From assembly GCA_963585895.1 (NCBI GenBank), contig OY757915.1, positions 91,970,836 through 92,034,835 on the forward strand: a stretch of DNA of 64,000 nucleotides, read 5' to 3'. Below, one piece after another: positions 1 through 10,726 of this stretch (positions within the stretch are counted from its first letter, which is position 1; each line of letters begins with the position of its first letter). The position numbers and the translations under genes were made by a program. Origin of the DNA: Sepioteuthis lessoniana (lineage: Eukaryota > Mollusca > Cephalopoda > Myopsida > Loliginidae). The notes beneath the pieces are model-generated. The model was given only the letters and a program-made list of their open reading frames with translations. It was not told where the DNA came from and searched no databases.

Positions 1-122
1 TCAAAAGACGTTGCCGAATTGAATTTAGAATGTGTTTCATGCCTTTTAAAGTTTCATAACAATCTTGCGTTCCTAATTGCGTTATAATGACAATCGCATC
101 GGCAGTATTCGAATATTTTTCA

Positions 123-595
123 ACCCAGTTGGGGCAGTTGGATACTCCGACCGCACCTCTGCAGAAGGGTAATACCCGTTCCCACCCAACGAGTGTTCTA
201 GATATGGGACTAAACTACTTGTGATTATAAAGCTTCAGTTCTGGATAGTTGAGGAAAGGGGAGTACCGCTTCATTGTCAATATTCCCAGGTCCACTGTGT
301 CTCAGAGTCATAATATATATTTGGATCCCATCAGTGGGTCAAATGAACTAGTATCCTGGGTATAAGACTAAACCAACGCTGTCATTATTCCCAGGTCAAC
401 TTTGACTCGGAGTGGTTGTATTTGTTAGAGTCTTATCTAACTGTGAACAAACAATTTCAAAATGATTAGTTAGTGCAACGTAGCTATGTTTGAAATCATT
501 TCACTGCGTACAAATAAATAAGCTCTAGTTTGTTTAAAATGTTACAAACAGACTATTCATTTATTCCATAAAACCCAACCAACCAATATTTTTGT
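123..595 (+). repeat. LR non-autonomous retroelement, diverged copy
   Basis: The head resembles the family start (CCCAGTTGGGGC, then CTCTGCAGAAGGGTAA). It is followed by a CCCAGGTCCACTGTG block that occurs twice, AT-rich subrepeats, and the family tail ending CCATAAAACCCAACCAACC. It has no tRNA-like promoter and no ORF. Its orientation is read from the CCAA-rich 3' end. Confidence 0.7.
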
Positions 596-990
596 TATGG
601 GGACATATCCTACCATACCCCAAAGATGGACTCGTCCAACTTAAACATATTCTCTGAGCTTAGCTCGCTCGGGGAGACAACTTCTCTTACAAGATATTTG
701 ACAGACAGACTGCAAGCCGAGCACGGCTAGTACTTCCTTTGTATGACTTCCTTTTTCTGCAAATACAATAACGTTTACCTATCACTGTTGTTTGAGTTGT
801 TCTTCCACCAGTCTTATCTGAAGATCACAAGAATTTTTTTTTAGATATAAAAATATTCTAAATCATCTGATAAATTTCCAGATATCCGAATATATATATA
901 TAAACACTGCATCAAATCATTTTCACGTCTTATTTGTTCTCACATATACATACATATATACATACATATATACACGCACAGATATACACA
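596..990. other. Unassigned spacer
   Basis: No recognisable gene or repeat body. It contains a short (TA)n run near 890-902 and TACATA repeats near 945-975, just upstream of the next LR copy. Confidence 0.5.
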
Positions 991-992
991 AA

Positions 993-1503
993 GTTGCCCA
1001 GTCGGCTGGGAGGGGCTGTTGAATATACCGACGGTATCTCAGCAGAGGGGTAAGACTCCCCACCACAACGAGTGTCATAGATATGACACTAAACAATCTA
1101 GTGGTGAGGCTTCACTAAAGCTGATGCTTTGGCGAATGCGGAGTACCCCTTCATTGCCATCACTCCCAGGTCCACTCTGGTTCGGATTGGTAGCACCTGA
1201 TGAGGTCCGATCCATGGGTTAAATAGAACTAAACTACGTGATGCTAAACTGAATTATTTGAAATAGAACTGTTTGACATTTAACTGTGTGTAAACAAACT
1301 ATGCTCATACAAAACTGAACTGTTTGAATCAAAACTGTTTGACTAAACTGAATAGCTTGAAATAGAAATGTTTTTGACAATTAAACTGTGAACTTATACT
1401 AAACTGAATTGTTTGAAATAGAAGTTTATATGTATAAAAATGGATTGGCATTAAATAACCTACAAAGGTTGATATGCCATAAACCAAAATAAACAAACAA
1501 ACA
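993..1503 (+). repeat. LR element copy
   Basis: Starts GTTGCCCAGTCGGCTGGG, then a CAGCAGAGGGGTAAGAC block, the perfect hairpin GTGTCAT-AGAT-ATGACAC (about 1073-1090), the CCACTCTGG block, and subrepeats of the type CTAAACTGAATTGTTTGAAA. It ends GGCATTAAATAACCTAC and CCATAAACCAAAATAAAC. The 67-residue open frame inside is not conserved between copies and is not treated as a gene. Confidence 0.8.
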
Positions 1504-1985
1504 TAGAGAGAGAAAGAGAGAGAGAGAGAGACACACATACACATACATACATACCTACATACATACAGACAGACATGCACATTCGGACAGACACACACAG
1601 ACAGACATATAAACACATACACACAGACAGAGATACATGCACACAAGCATGCACAGGCACGTGGACAAACAAACACATGCATACACATACAGACACACAC
1701 ACTGAAAGTGCACTCACATACACACACAGAGACATATACACACATACAAAAACAGACACATACACAAAGACATACACACACGCACACACAAACCTAGGAC
1801 ATACACTTACACATGCATACACTAACAGACACACACACGTAAAATGCACACACACATACACATACATTTATGCACACAGACATACACTCAGTGAGACGAA
1901 CGTATACTCAGAAACATGCACAGACCTACACACCAAGAGACACACACAGAGAAACATACACACTCATATATACGCACACACTCGT
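1504..1985. repeat. CA-rich compound microsatellite
   Basis: GAGA run followed by about 450 bp of interrupted (CA)n, ACAGACAG and ACATAC repeats. Cys/Val-rich and His/Thr-rich open frames on both strands are translations of this repeat. Confidence 0.9.
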
Positions 1986-2335
1986 GAGTGGGTCTCCGTG
2001 GCGTAATGGCCAAACTGTTGGACTACGACATTGTAGGTGCCCGTGGTGTAATGTTTATCGTCGGAGGAAATGGACACTGCGACACGAGTTCAAGTCCTGG
2101 ACGCAGCTGATTGCATTTCACATAGCACTTATACACTTGGGAAAGGTATGAATCCAAATATTTTCCATCTAGCTATGGGTAAATAGCAGGACAGATTTGG
2201 TTGTTCAGCCCTGGCAAGGCAGCTAGTCTAGAAGAAGGAAAACTCTGAATTCAAACCTGTAAAACTCCGCTTAAAAATTGACCTTGTGTCATATCCTGCC
2301 CGATCGAAGGGGTTGGGTAAATAGGATCATGTACG
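1986..2335 (+). repeat. SINE-B copy preceded by a second tRNA-like head
   Basis: A partial tRNA-like head (GGTCTCCGTGGCGTAATGG) at 1990-2033 abuts a full SINE-B: A-box-like GCCCGTGGTGTAATG, B-box-like GAGTTCAAGTCC, body GCTATGGGTAAATAG and CTCTGAATTCAAACCTG, terminus GAAGGGGTTGGGTAAATAGG. The doubled head suggests a nested insertion or a dimeric source RNA. Confidence 0.8.
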
Positions 2336-2337
2336 GT

Positions 2338-2432
2338 TTTTTGAGTCTTTTCAGTGATTCGATCTGGGATTGAACTCCGGTCTCCCGGACTATTTGCGAA
2401 AATTTTAACCATTAAACTAAATGACCGACATA
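2338..2432 (-). repeat. tRNA-derived SINE head fragment
   Basis: On the minus strand an A-box-like TTAGTTTAATGGTTAAAA and B-box-like GGAGTTCAATCCC are about 35 nt apart, as in a tRNA-derived Pol III promoter. The body is not recognised. A related head lies near 55270-55345. Confidence 0.55.
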
Positions 2433-3124
2433 TGTTCTCACGGTCCCCGAAACTGAACAGAAAGATTAAATAGCGGTCCTATATTTGAAACGAGTTTTAT
2501 ATTTTAGACGATCTTTTTTTATTTTTATTTTTCTCTCACTCACAAGCCAATCAATTCATCTCTGTCATTGACATAGTAGTCGTCGGTGACTACGCCACAC
2601 ATATTTGATCGCATACGATCAAATACGTGGCATTGGAATTAGTGTTACGTGAGTAGTGGCATTGGAAGACTCTTGTTCTACTGGGAGTTTTGTAAAGGTA
2701 CCACAGGTTTTAGATTTCAGTGAAAGGTTGTGCGGGCTAAATACTGATATAAAAGAATCTCGTTAAATCGAATCAACGTGATTTTCTGATTTTTTTCTTT
2801 TGTTTTTTATATGTAAAATTTCTTGCCAAAATAGGAAAAGATAAGTCAATTTATGCATGTGGATGATATAAAGATATTTACCAAATATGAAAAAGAAAGC
2901 CTGATATAACTAAAATGAATTTACGGCCAGGATATAGGAATGGAATTTGGTATTGAAAAATATGCCAAGCTCATAACGTAAACAAAAAAAAAAAAAAGAA
3001 AAAGAAAGAAAAGAGAAACGATAGAACGAAAAGAATTACCGAATAAGCAAAGCATTAAAACCCGATAAAAAAAAGAAAATTGCAGATATTTGGAAACATT
3101 GAAAGTATAACCATTAAAACAGAA
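2433..3124. other. Unassigned AT-rich spacer
   Basis: No gene or known repeat recognised. It includes a duplicated GTGGCATTGGAA motif (about 2628-2665) and an A/G-rich stretch near 2985-3020. Confidence 0.4.
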
Positions 3125-3848
3125 ATGATGGTTAGTTGTTAAGGTTTTATGGTATATCAACCTTTGTTGGTTATTTAATGCCAAATACATCTTTATATAG
3201 ATAATCAGTTCTATTTCATACAATTCAGTTTAGAATGTGTACACAGTTTAATTGTCAAAAAAATTTCTATTTCAAGCTATTCAGTTTAGTCAAACAATTC
3301 AGTTTAGTATAAGTATAGATTTTGCTTACACACAGTTAATGTCAAAACAGTTCTATTTTAAACAATTCAGTTTAGCATAAGTATAGTTTCAATTTCAAAA
3401 ACAGTTCGCTTTCAAACAATTCAATTTAGCTTAAGTACACAGTTTAAATATCAAAACAGTTCTATTTCAAGTGACTCAGTTTAGCATGAGTACGCAGTTC
3501 AGTTCTTTTTGACCCATAGATGGGACCCTATTAGGTGCTACGATTCAGAGCCAGAGTGGACCTTGGCAGTTTAAATGCAAAAATCAGTATAGTGAAAGAA
3601 GCACGGTTTAGTTCTATTTAACCCATAGAAAGGACCCTTATCAGGTGCTACCAATCCGGTACAGAGTGAACCTGGGAGTGATGGCAATGAAGGGGTACTC
3701 TGCATTCCCCAAAGCTCCAGCATTGCTGGAACCTCACCATTATATTGATTAGTGTCATATACAGGACACTCGTTTGTGTGTGGTGGGATCTTGTCCCTTT
3801 GTAGATATTCAGTCGGTGTATTCTACGGGCCCAGCAAACTGGGGGAAA
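3125..3848 (-). repeat. LR element copy with internal duplication
   Basis: Reads on the minus strand from a head at 3848 (CCCAGTTTGCTGGGC) to the tail at about 3150-3185 (complement of GGTTGATATACCATAAAA). The block around CCCATAGATGGGACCC is present twice (about 3510-3570 and 3620-3680), with the second copy diverged. The hairpin AGTGTC..GACACT is visible at 3751-3770. Confidence 0.8.
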
Positions 3849-4377
3849 AAAAGAGAAATGAAAGAAATGAAATTAGAAAAGAGATCCTCAGAAGAAGAAT
3901 AAAAAAAACTTTCCTAAACCAAATTCTACAGCAGAAATCTCATAAAAGGAATTAACATCTTGTCATTCCCCCTTGAAAGATTCACAGGACTATTTTTTAA
4001 ATAGACTAGGCAGGAACTCAGACAAATGGTGCCAATGACAAGGATATCAATAACGATGTACCACGTCTTACATCAAAGAGATGACAGAGACTGTATGCGC
4101 TAAGGAAAGATGGAGATGAAGACTCGCCAACATTTAGGATTGTGTAGATGCAACAATTCAAGGATTCAAGGAAGACATAAAAAATTATCAAGGAAAGTAA
4201 TAACAGTTGTCAGTAACAGCAATGACAACATAAGGATACAAAAATAGCAAAATCTAGAAAACAGAAATGGAAAGAAAAACAACTGTACGGATACTTCAAG
4301 CGAAAAACCGGGGAATTTGCCCTCAAAATGACCAAGTAAAAAGCTTAACCTCAAGAAAGTGATTCTCTTTTAATAGT
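3849..4377. other. Unassigned A-rich spacer
   Basis: A-rich DNA with GAAATGAAAGAA-type simple sequence. No coding pattern or known repeat was seen. Confidence 0.4.
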
Positions 4378-5028
4378 TCGCCCAGTCGGCAGGGGCTATA
4401 GAATACACCGACTGCACCTCTGCAGAGGGGTAAGACCCCCCCCCCCCCACTAATGAGAGTCCGAGATATTACGCGAAGCAATTTGATGGTGAGGTTCCAG
4501 TGATGCTGTAGCTTTGGGGAATGTGGAGCACTCATTCATTACCGTTGCTTCCAGGTCCACTCTATCAATGGGTTAAATAGAACTAAACTGCATACTTATG
4601 CTCAACTGAATTGCTTGAATTAGAACTGTTTCACTTAACTGAATAGCTTGAAATAGAAATGTTTTTTTACAATTAGACTGTGTACTTACATTTAAACTGC
4701 GTGCTTATGCTAAACTGAATTCTTTGAAATGGAACTGTTTTTGACTTTGAAACTCTACTTACACTAAATTGAATTGTTTAATATAGAACTGTTTTTGACA
4801 TTTAACTATGTGTAAACGAAATCTGTACTTATACTGGGCTGAATTAGCTTAATTAGAACTGTCTGAACAAACTGAATAACTTGAAATAGAAATGTTTTTG
4901 ACATTTTAACTGTGTACTCATACTAAACTATTTTTTTTTAATAGAACTATTTACATAAAAATGGATTTAGCGTTAAATAACATAGAAAGGTTGATATGCC
5001 ATAAAACCCAACCAACCAACCAATCAAT
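4378..5028 (+). repeat. LR element, near full length
   Basis: Head GCCCAGTCGGCAGGGGC at 4379, CTCTGCAGAGGGGTAAGAC with an adjacent C13 run, several roughly 60-bp subrepeats, and the tail GATTTAGCGTTAAATAAC..GGTTGATATGCCATAAAA followed by (CCAA)n. About 650 bp, with no ORF or tRNA-like promoter. Confidence 0.85.
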
Positions 5029-5059
5029 ATTTTAATAGTAATACAAAATAAAGCAAGGA

Positions 5060-5475
5060 CGCAAACATGTTCCATAGTTTCTAAGTTCTCTCACAAGCTC
5101 TTGTGTGTCTTTCTACGAGAACTTTTAAGTCCTCTCACAAAATCTTTTAAGTCTTCACACAAGATCTTTTAACTCTTCTCACAAGATCTTTTAAGTCTTA
5201 TCGCAAGATCTTTTAAGTCTTATTGCAAGATCAAAGAATTTGCCAACGTTTTTGCTTTCTTTCATTTTTGCCCTGTGATCAGATGGAACATGTTTGCGTC
5301 CTTGCAACTGTTCATAAAGGCTCAGAAAAATACGGGAGGAAATGGAGATCAGTAGAAGAATGGAAACCATACTGACCACAGCATTCTTAAAATCAACTAG
5401 AATACTCAGAAGAAACCAGAGGAAATTTGCTGTCCCTAAGACTCTAATGAAAGACTTACCGGCTAATGATGGTGA
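5060..5475. mobile_element. LINE-beta fragment with inverted 5' part
   Basis: The minus strand of about 5195-5290 encodes a segment containing VPSDHRAKMKESK and KFFDLA, matching the endonuclease-like region of LINE-beta at 6660-6730. The neighbouring 5290-5470 encodes the LINE-beta C-terminus on the plus strand. The two halves are therefore head-to-head, as expected from twin-primed 5' inversion. A tandem AGATCTTTTAAGTCT repeat (5100-5225) flanks it. Stops and shifts make it dead. Confidence 0.6.
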
Positions 5476-6024
5476 TTTGGTTTGGCTTGGTTTGGCTTTA
5501 CAGCATATCAAACATTATTGATTATTTAACAACAAATCCTTTTTATACATATATATTAAATATATGGTTTCTAAAAGCATTTCGTAGATAACATTTTAAA
5601 ACGAACATGAGCTCTTATTTTTCACACAACTAAATGGGTTCACTTACTTCTATCCGATACGAATAGAATTAATTCTTTGCACACAGTTTAATGTTTTTAA
5701 GTATTGTTATGAACCACAAACAATTCAATCAAAACAGTCATTTATTTACACACAGTTAATTAAAAAACAGTTCTATTTCAAACAAGTCAGTTTAGCATAA
5801 TTACACTGTTTAAATGTCAAACAGTTCTCTTTGACTCGTGTGTTACCACTCCGGACCTGGGAGCAATGGAAATGAAGGAGGACTCCGCGTTCCCCAAAGC
5901 TCTATCATTACTGGAGTTTCAACATCAGATTGTTTAGTGTCATATACATGACACTCGTTGGAGGAGTCTTACCCCTCTGCAGAGAAGCAGTCGATGTATT
6001 CTGCAGCCCCAGCCGATTGAGCTA
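5476..6024 (-). repeat. LR element copy
   Basis: Tail at the left (GGTTTGGCTT..GCATATCAA on plus) and head at the right (CTGCAGCCCCAGCCGATTG). The family hairpin is perfect here: AGTGTCAT-ATAC-ATGACACT at about 5937-5956. Confidence 0.8.
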
Positions 6025-6035
6025 AATGCTGATGT

Positions 6036-6195
6036 GAAAATCTCCGAAAAAATAAAGTCATAATGATGACTGAATACAGCTAGACCACAGTGTTACAAAG
6101 ATTAATTAGGATTCTTAGAAACATCCTCTTGACCTGAAGATAGTTGTTGTCACTCAGACTCCAATGAAAAAAAATATCATTTTGGGCTGGTGTAA
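6036..6195 (+). mobile_element. LINE-beta 3' fragment
   Basis: Short diverged copy of the last 150 bp of the LINE-beta ORF, recognisable by CTTAGAAACATCC and GTTGTCACTCAGACTCC. It is the first of three tandem fragments on the plus strand. Confidence 0.55.
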
Positions 6196-6585
6196 AAAAA
6201 CTTGCAAGGAGTAGAATTATAATGATAATATCGTCCCGACGAACGATCAGGTGAAAATAAGAATGAACTAAAAGAGGGATAAGTTCTTAGACCTTGCCGG
6301 AGAACTTAAAAATGTGGAACATGAACGTGACTAAAATATCAATTGTAATTGGCGTGCTAGGTATAGTCACCAAAAGCTTGGTAAAGTGGTTGAAAGATTT
6401 GGAAATAAGTAGACGAGTGAAGGCCATTCCAACTACAGCATCTTTGAGATCGGCCAGAATAATGAGAAGAATCTTAGAGACTTGGGTAGACTTGTTGTCA
6501 CTCAAACACCTCTAAAAGATCATCAGCGTTCGCTGATATGAAAAACTCGAAAGGAGTAAATATGGGACTTTAACATACAAACGGA
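6196..6585 (+). mobile_element. LINE-beta 3' fragment, ORF terminus
   Basis: Sense frame 6294-6515 encodes the conserved end of the family ORF (MWNMNVTKISIVIGVLG, then SARIMRRILETWVDLLSLK). A degenerate endonuclease-like segment (KRDKFLDLAGELKN) precedes it. It ends near (AAT)-rich DNA. Stops upstream show that it is a pseudogene. The 72-residue minus-strand frame here is its antisense shadow. Confidence 0.7.
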
Positions 6586-7025
6586 TCACCTAATCCCGGC
6601 CAGAAGACCAGACCTTATAATAATCAACAAAAAAAAAAGAGAATTTGCAAAATTGTCGACTTTGCTGTCCCGGCTGAACACGGAATAAAACTGAAAGAAT
6701 GTGAAAAGAAGGATAAGTGCCTCCTTCTAGCTAGAGATTTGAAAAACTATGGAACATGAAGGTAACAATTATACCAATTGTGATTGGTGCGTTAGGCACA
6801 ATAACTAAAGGATTATTAAAAGGCCTGGAGGACTTGGAAGTTGGCGGACGGGTAAAGGCTATCCAAATGACAGCATTGCTGAGAACGGCTAGAATTCTAA
6901 GACGAGTCCTGGAGACCTCAGAAGACTTGCTGTCACTCAGACTCCAGTGAAAAACCATCAGCTAACACTGGTGTGAAAAACTCTAAAGGAGTGAATAATA
7001 ATAATAATGATAATAATAATAATGT
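6586..7025 (+). mobile_element. LINE-beta 3' fragment with RLE-like segment
   Basis: Reading with one frameshift, it encodes RPDLIIINKKKR, then KIVDFAVPAEH and KECEKKDK (6605-6720), then VTIIPIVIGALGTITKGLL and ARILRRVLE..LLSLRLQ (6760-6948). PD..DF-type spacing resembles the restriction-endonuclease-like domain found C-terminal to RT in site-specific LINE clades; this assignment is an inference. The 3' end is an (AAT)n tail (6993-7022). It is 5'-truncated and frameshifted. Confidence 0.75.
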
Positions 7026-7194
7026 GTCCTATATTCTACTATGGCGTAAATTATTTGTTGGGACGAAATGACTTTTTAAGAGGTTATTTGATAATTCTTT
7101 GCTTTCTTTCAATTCCTTGCATGTAATTAATAATTGACGTTTGTTAATTAATTTCTTTACCTACACACTTCTCTCATCATCAGAAATATAATCC

Positions 7195-7200
7195 AGGTAC

Positions 7201-7246
<46 letters not shown>

Positions 7247-7250
7247 TCTT
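7195..7250. repeat. (TA)n(TG)n microsatellite
   Basis: About 10 TA units followed by about 15 TG units. A (GAGT)n run lies nearby at 7338-7372. Confidence 0.95.
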
Positions 7251-7419
7251 TGGTTTCTTTGTGGAGAAAGCAATCGTCAGCAAATAAGTAAGGAGATAAA
7301 AAAAAAAAGAAAAGTAAAAAGAAAAAAAGAAGACAGTAGAGTTGAGTGAGTGAGTGAGTGAGTGAGTGAGGAAAAAACGGCCCGATCTGATTAACAAACG
7401 TTTAATCTCTGCTGTGAAA

Positions 7420-7635
7420 TACGTTGGTTGCAAATTAATTTCTCCTCATTAAAAGACGAAAGAAGGAGGCGGTTCGGTGCCTCTCCCCTAGATAAGTTAT
7501 CAGACGGTGACGAAATGGACAAGGGAGTCTGTCAGGGTGACGAAGTGAACTGGGGACTCGGAGAGCGGACTAAATTAGCGGCAGCAGCGGCAGCTAACAA
7601 AGCAAATTTTTTATCGTCTTTATTCAGCGACGTCG
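7420..7635 (+). other. Moderately GC-rich open frame, unrecognised
   Basis: Frame 7428-7739 encodes a charged protein-like segment (DERRRRFGASPLDKL, GLGERTKLAAAAAANK) before running into (CA)n. Base composition is higher in GC than the surroundings, so an exon or an old element body is possible. No domain was recognised and no splice or promoter context supports a gene. Confidence 0.2.
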
Positions 7636-7675
7636 TGCGCGCGCACACACACACACACACACACGCACACACACA

Positions 7676-7728
<53 letters not shown>

Positions 7729-7732
7729 GTTG
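7636..7732. repeat. (CA)n(TA)n microsatellite
   Basis: Interrupted (CA)n of about 65 bp passing directly into (TA)n. Confidence 0.95.
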
Positions 7733-7989
7733 TAGTTAGTGATATTTACTAATAGACAGTGCTCAACATCATTGTCAGAGCACATGAAAATATGTAAGCA
7801 TAATAATACTAAGTAACTGTCCGTTTTTAGCCTCTACGATCAAGAGTTTTTCGCAAGGCACCGTATCTCTTTCTATACTTTTTTGGAGCATGACGAGAAG
7901 GGTGATCTAGTTAGTGGGGCATTCTGGGAAGGGTTGTCCAGTTTTTGGTTATTTATCCTCCACCCTTTTTTGTTTAATCTATTTGTGTC

Positions 7990-8585
7990 TTTATTCATAA
8001 TCATCATTATTATTGATGTTCTTGTTGTTGTATCGCTGCTTGAGGGTTTGTCACAACAGGGTCAGTTAGTAGTCTTTCACTGGAGTCTGAGTGACATCAA
8101 GTCTCCTCAGGTCTCCAGGACTCTTCTTAGTATTCTAGTCTATCTTAACACTGCAGTGGTTTAGATGGTCTCTATTCTTCCTCTCATCTCCAATTCCGCC
8201 AGACTCTTTCTCAAGTCTTTGGAGACCATTCCAAGAGTCCCAACAACAATTGGTATCACTGACACCCTCATATTCGACAGCAAGGTCCAAGTGTTTGATT
8301 CACCCTGTAATCTAATGGAACAGCAAAATCCTTCTAGATAAAGAGTTCTTTTCTTGTTCTGGTCTTCTGGTCTATTGGGCGATCCGTTTGTATCTCAAAA
8401 TCTTCGAGAATTTTAAGGTTTTCATTTTCTAGGGTGGATTTTGATTTGCGCACGTACCATTTGTTACTATAGTAAAACCTTAAACTTTTGTACAATTCAT
8501 TGGAGAAAACTTTTCCAACCCAGACGTGCCCAGTCTTGTAGTCCTTCTGCGTTTGTTTACTGCATTCACCGTTTTTCATGATATG
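7990..8585 (-). mobile_element. LINE-beta 3' fragment, copy X
   Basis: On the minus strand the order is: VGKVFSNELYKSLRF and ILEDFEIQTDRPID (8330-8580), a KDFAVPLDYRVN segment (about 8290-8345), then the VIGALG..LLSLRLQ-type C-terminus (8060-8260), ending near a TCATCATTATTATTG tail. It covers more of the ORF than the plus-strand copies but contains stops. The 93-residue plus frame 7883-8164 is antisense. Confidence 0.7.
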
Positions 8586-9007
8586 CGAGTTTTCCCATTC
8601 AGTTTCAACTGGTGGTTTTTCTCTAGGATCGGAAAGACTGCAAGTTTCGTTAGTTCCCTAGTACTCTTCTCAGTATTCGAGTCGATCTTAACAATGCTGG
8701 ATGGTCTTGATTCTTTCTCTGACTTCCAATTGCTCTAAGGGCACAAAATACTATTCGTATCACTGTCACTCTTCTGTTCTTCAGTTTCCTTTTTTTGCTT
8801 TTTTTTTTTTTACTTGGCAAGGTCTAAATATTTGTCTATCTTTTGGGGGTTTTTTGTTGCTATTTTAAAAAAAAAATACTGTGTTCCGTCTGAACAGCAA
8901 ATTCACTTGATGGCAAGCCCTTTTATTTGTTGATTAAAATTCGTTCAAGTTTTCTGACCAAGAGTATTTTTCTGTTTTTATCTGAACCCCCCCCTCAGAG
9001 AATTTTG
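8586..9007 (-). mobile_element. LINE-beta 3' fragment, copy Y (distal half)
   Basis: A second minus-strand LINE-beta copy, in the same orientation as copy X and directly 5' of it. The C-terminal ORF block lies at about 8600-8760 and a degenerate endonuclease-like block at 8880-8990. The copy is split by a LINE-alpha insertion and resumes at about 9440. Confidence 0.6.
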
Positions 9008-9442
9008 GCATTGCAGTCGTATCGATACTGCTGTATGGATGCACTACATGGACGCTTATTAAACGGCTGGAGGAGAAGCTAGACGGCAATTACATAAGAA
9101 TGTTGCGAGCAATACTGAACCAGTCCTGGTGGCAACACCCCACAAGGCACCAACTATACGGCCGCCTGCCTCCCATCACGAAAACTATACAAGTTAGACG
9201 AACCAGACATGCAGGACACTGCTGGAGAAGCAGGGACGAGCTCATAAGTGATGTACTCCTATGGAACCCCACATATGGCCGAGCAAAAACAGGACGACCA
9301 GCTCGAACATACATACAGCAGCTATGTGAGGATACGGGATGTAGCCCTGAAGACCTGCAGGAGGCGATGAACGATAGGGAGAAGTGGCGAGAGAGGGTCA
9401 GGGATATCCGTGCTGGTGGCATGACATGATGATGATGATTCT
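9008..9442 (+). mobile_element. LINE-alpha 3' fragment inserted in LINE-beta
   Basis: 5'-truncated end of a non-LTR ORF2: VSILLYGCTTWT-like start, then QHPTRHQLYGRLPPIT, RRTRHAGHCWRSRDELISDV, GRPARTYIQQLCEDTG, EAMNDREKWRERVRDIRA and stop, followed by ATGATGATGAT. The region lies C-terminal to the RT catalytic core. The frame from 9100 to 9429 is open. Confidence 0.9.
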
Positions 9443-9725
9443 CTTGGGTTGATTCTACTTTGTGCATATACCAGTATGTAGTGCAGTCAAATTTTAATTT
9501 TTTGCACAATTCCCAGTGGATCACATTTCCTACCCAGTCGTGCCTAGTCTTAAACTCCTTCATGCGATTAACCCTTTCATCCTTGTCTCCGCATGAGCAA
9601 CGCTTGTTATTCGTTATAAATTTTTGCATCAATATAATTGGTCTTTATGGCAATTTTTTTGAAGAGATTAAAAGAGATTCAGTTTCTCTCTTGTGGCATT
9701 CTGTTGATTTACAAATTTCTTTCTT
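9440..9725 (-). mobile_element. LINE-beta copy Y (proximal half)
   Basis: Minus frame encodes FKTRHDWVGNVIHWELCKKL and YWYMHKVESTQE, paralogous to copy X at 8400-8560 (VWVGKVFSNELYKSL). Its position on the far side of LINE-alpha shows the nested insertion. Confidence 0.6.
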
Positions 9726-9808
9726 AAAGTTTTAATATGCTACGTACAAATCAACTCACCCATGAGCAATAACAACTTTAGAACTTGTAATTTACTAAGC
9801 ATTCTAAA

Positions 9809-9905
9809 TAGGCCGTATGAATGAAGCACCCAATGAAACTCGAACTCACTCGTCTCGGTTTGCTACACTTGCTTATTAACCATTACACCACCGAAGGCGC
9901 CCTTA
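9809..9905 (-). repeat. SINE-D tRNA-derived head
   Basis: Minus strand: GGTGGTGTAATGGTTAATAA (A-box region) and GTGAGTTCGAGTTTC (B-box region), then CATTGGGTGC. The same sequence family occurs on plus at 31584-31690. Confidence 0.65.
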
Positions 9906-10023
9906 ATAACTTTAAGAGCAATTAAAATGAAAGAAAGATAACATATTCAAAGCATTAAATAATCCTTTAAAATAGGAAGCAGCTAATTCACCTTTTTTTT
10001 TTTATAGTAGTGGCTGGATATAA

Positions 10024-10025
<2 letters not shown>

Positions 10026-10064
<39 letters not shown>
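10026..10064. repeat. (TA)n microsatellite
   Basis: About 19 TA units. Confidence 0.95.
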
Positions 10065-10640
10065 CAGCATTTCTTCATTGATACATATTTGATACATATT
10101 TGATTGACCATAAAAGATTTTTTTGTCAGCATATTTTTTGTTAATCCTTTCGAATTGCCGTATCCATCTTATGATATTCGGCAGGAATTGGTTGATAAAC
10201 CTTCCATAATTGGTTACTACCCTAGTACTTTCTGCCCAACTTTGGGTCATCATCACGGGAGGATATATTACAAAAGTGATGTAACTTTTGTATGTACATT
10301 ATTACTGGTGCATTGTGTAGCGTTTACTTTTCGAATTTGTTTCTATAAATAGCGTCAGTTGCTAAAAACATTCAAATACATTAGCACAGGTTTTAAAATT
10401 TATTCTATTTAGTTTGGGTTGTATCTTCCTAATATGTAGTGCCTCGAGAATCAGTAGTTTTTACTTGCTATTTGCATAGAACATATTGATGTGTTTTCGG
10501 TAAAAGTTTTCGTAAATCTGTTGTTGGGCGTGAATGTTTTTTTAAAATGCTGTGGTATGGAACTTGTATCAAAAAGGTGCATTGTAGGTCTTCCCGATAT
10601 TATTATGTTCGATCGAAAACGAAACGTTGTTAACAACTAG
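10065..10640. repeat. Unnamed dispersed repeat (two-part)
   Basis: Two blocks recur at 33 kb. Block A (10065-10300, with CTTTCTGCCCAACTTTGGG) recurs in reverse complement at 33185-33400. Block B (10318-10475, with TTTCTATAAATAGCGTCAG) recurs in the same orientation at 33005-33150. The changed relative orientation shows these are two separate elements or one rearranged element. No coding content was recognised. Confidence 0.6.
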
Positions 10641-10692
10641 CAATAAAGATAAAGAAAATAGTCTGTTTAAAACAAAATAAATTTCAGTAAAC

Positions 10693-10715
10693 TTCGTCTG
10701 AAATATTCAGACGAA
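10693..10715. repeat. Perfect short inverted repeat
   Basis: TTCGTCTGA and TCAGACGAA separated by 5 nt form a 9-bp hairpin just upstream of a LINE-alpha fragment. Confidence 0.7.
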
Positions 10716-10726
10716 AATATAATATC

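Noticed and set aside
1329-2006. Cys/Val-rich and His/Thr-rich open frames of 135-152 residues
   Set aside because: Low-complexity translation of (CA)n repeats in overlapping frames on both strands.
6731-6958. 75-residue minus frame, with similar ones at 6287-6505 and 7883-8164
   Set aside because: These are antisense to the conserved LINE-beta C-terminus. The sense strand has the better conservation between copies.
10200-10262. Hammerhead-like pattern on the minus strand (GUGAUGAUGACCC..GGGCAGAAAG), with a relative at 33.24 kb
   Set aside because: C3 of the core is replaced here, the 33-kb copy lacks G8, and no stem III with a valid cleavage site follows in either copy.
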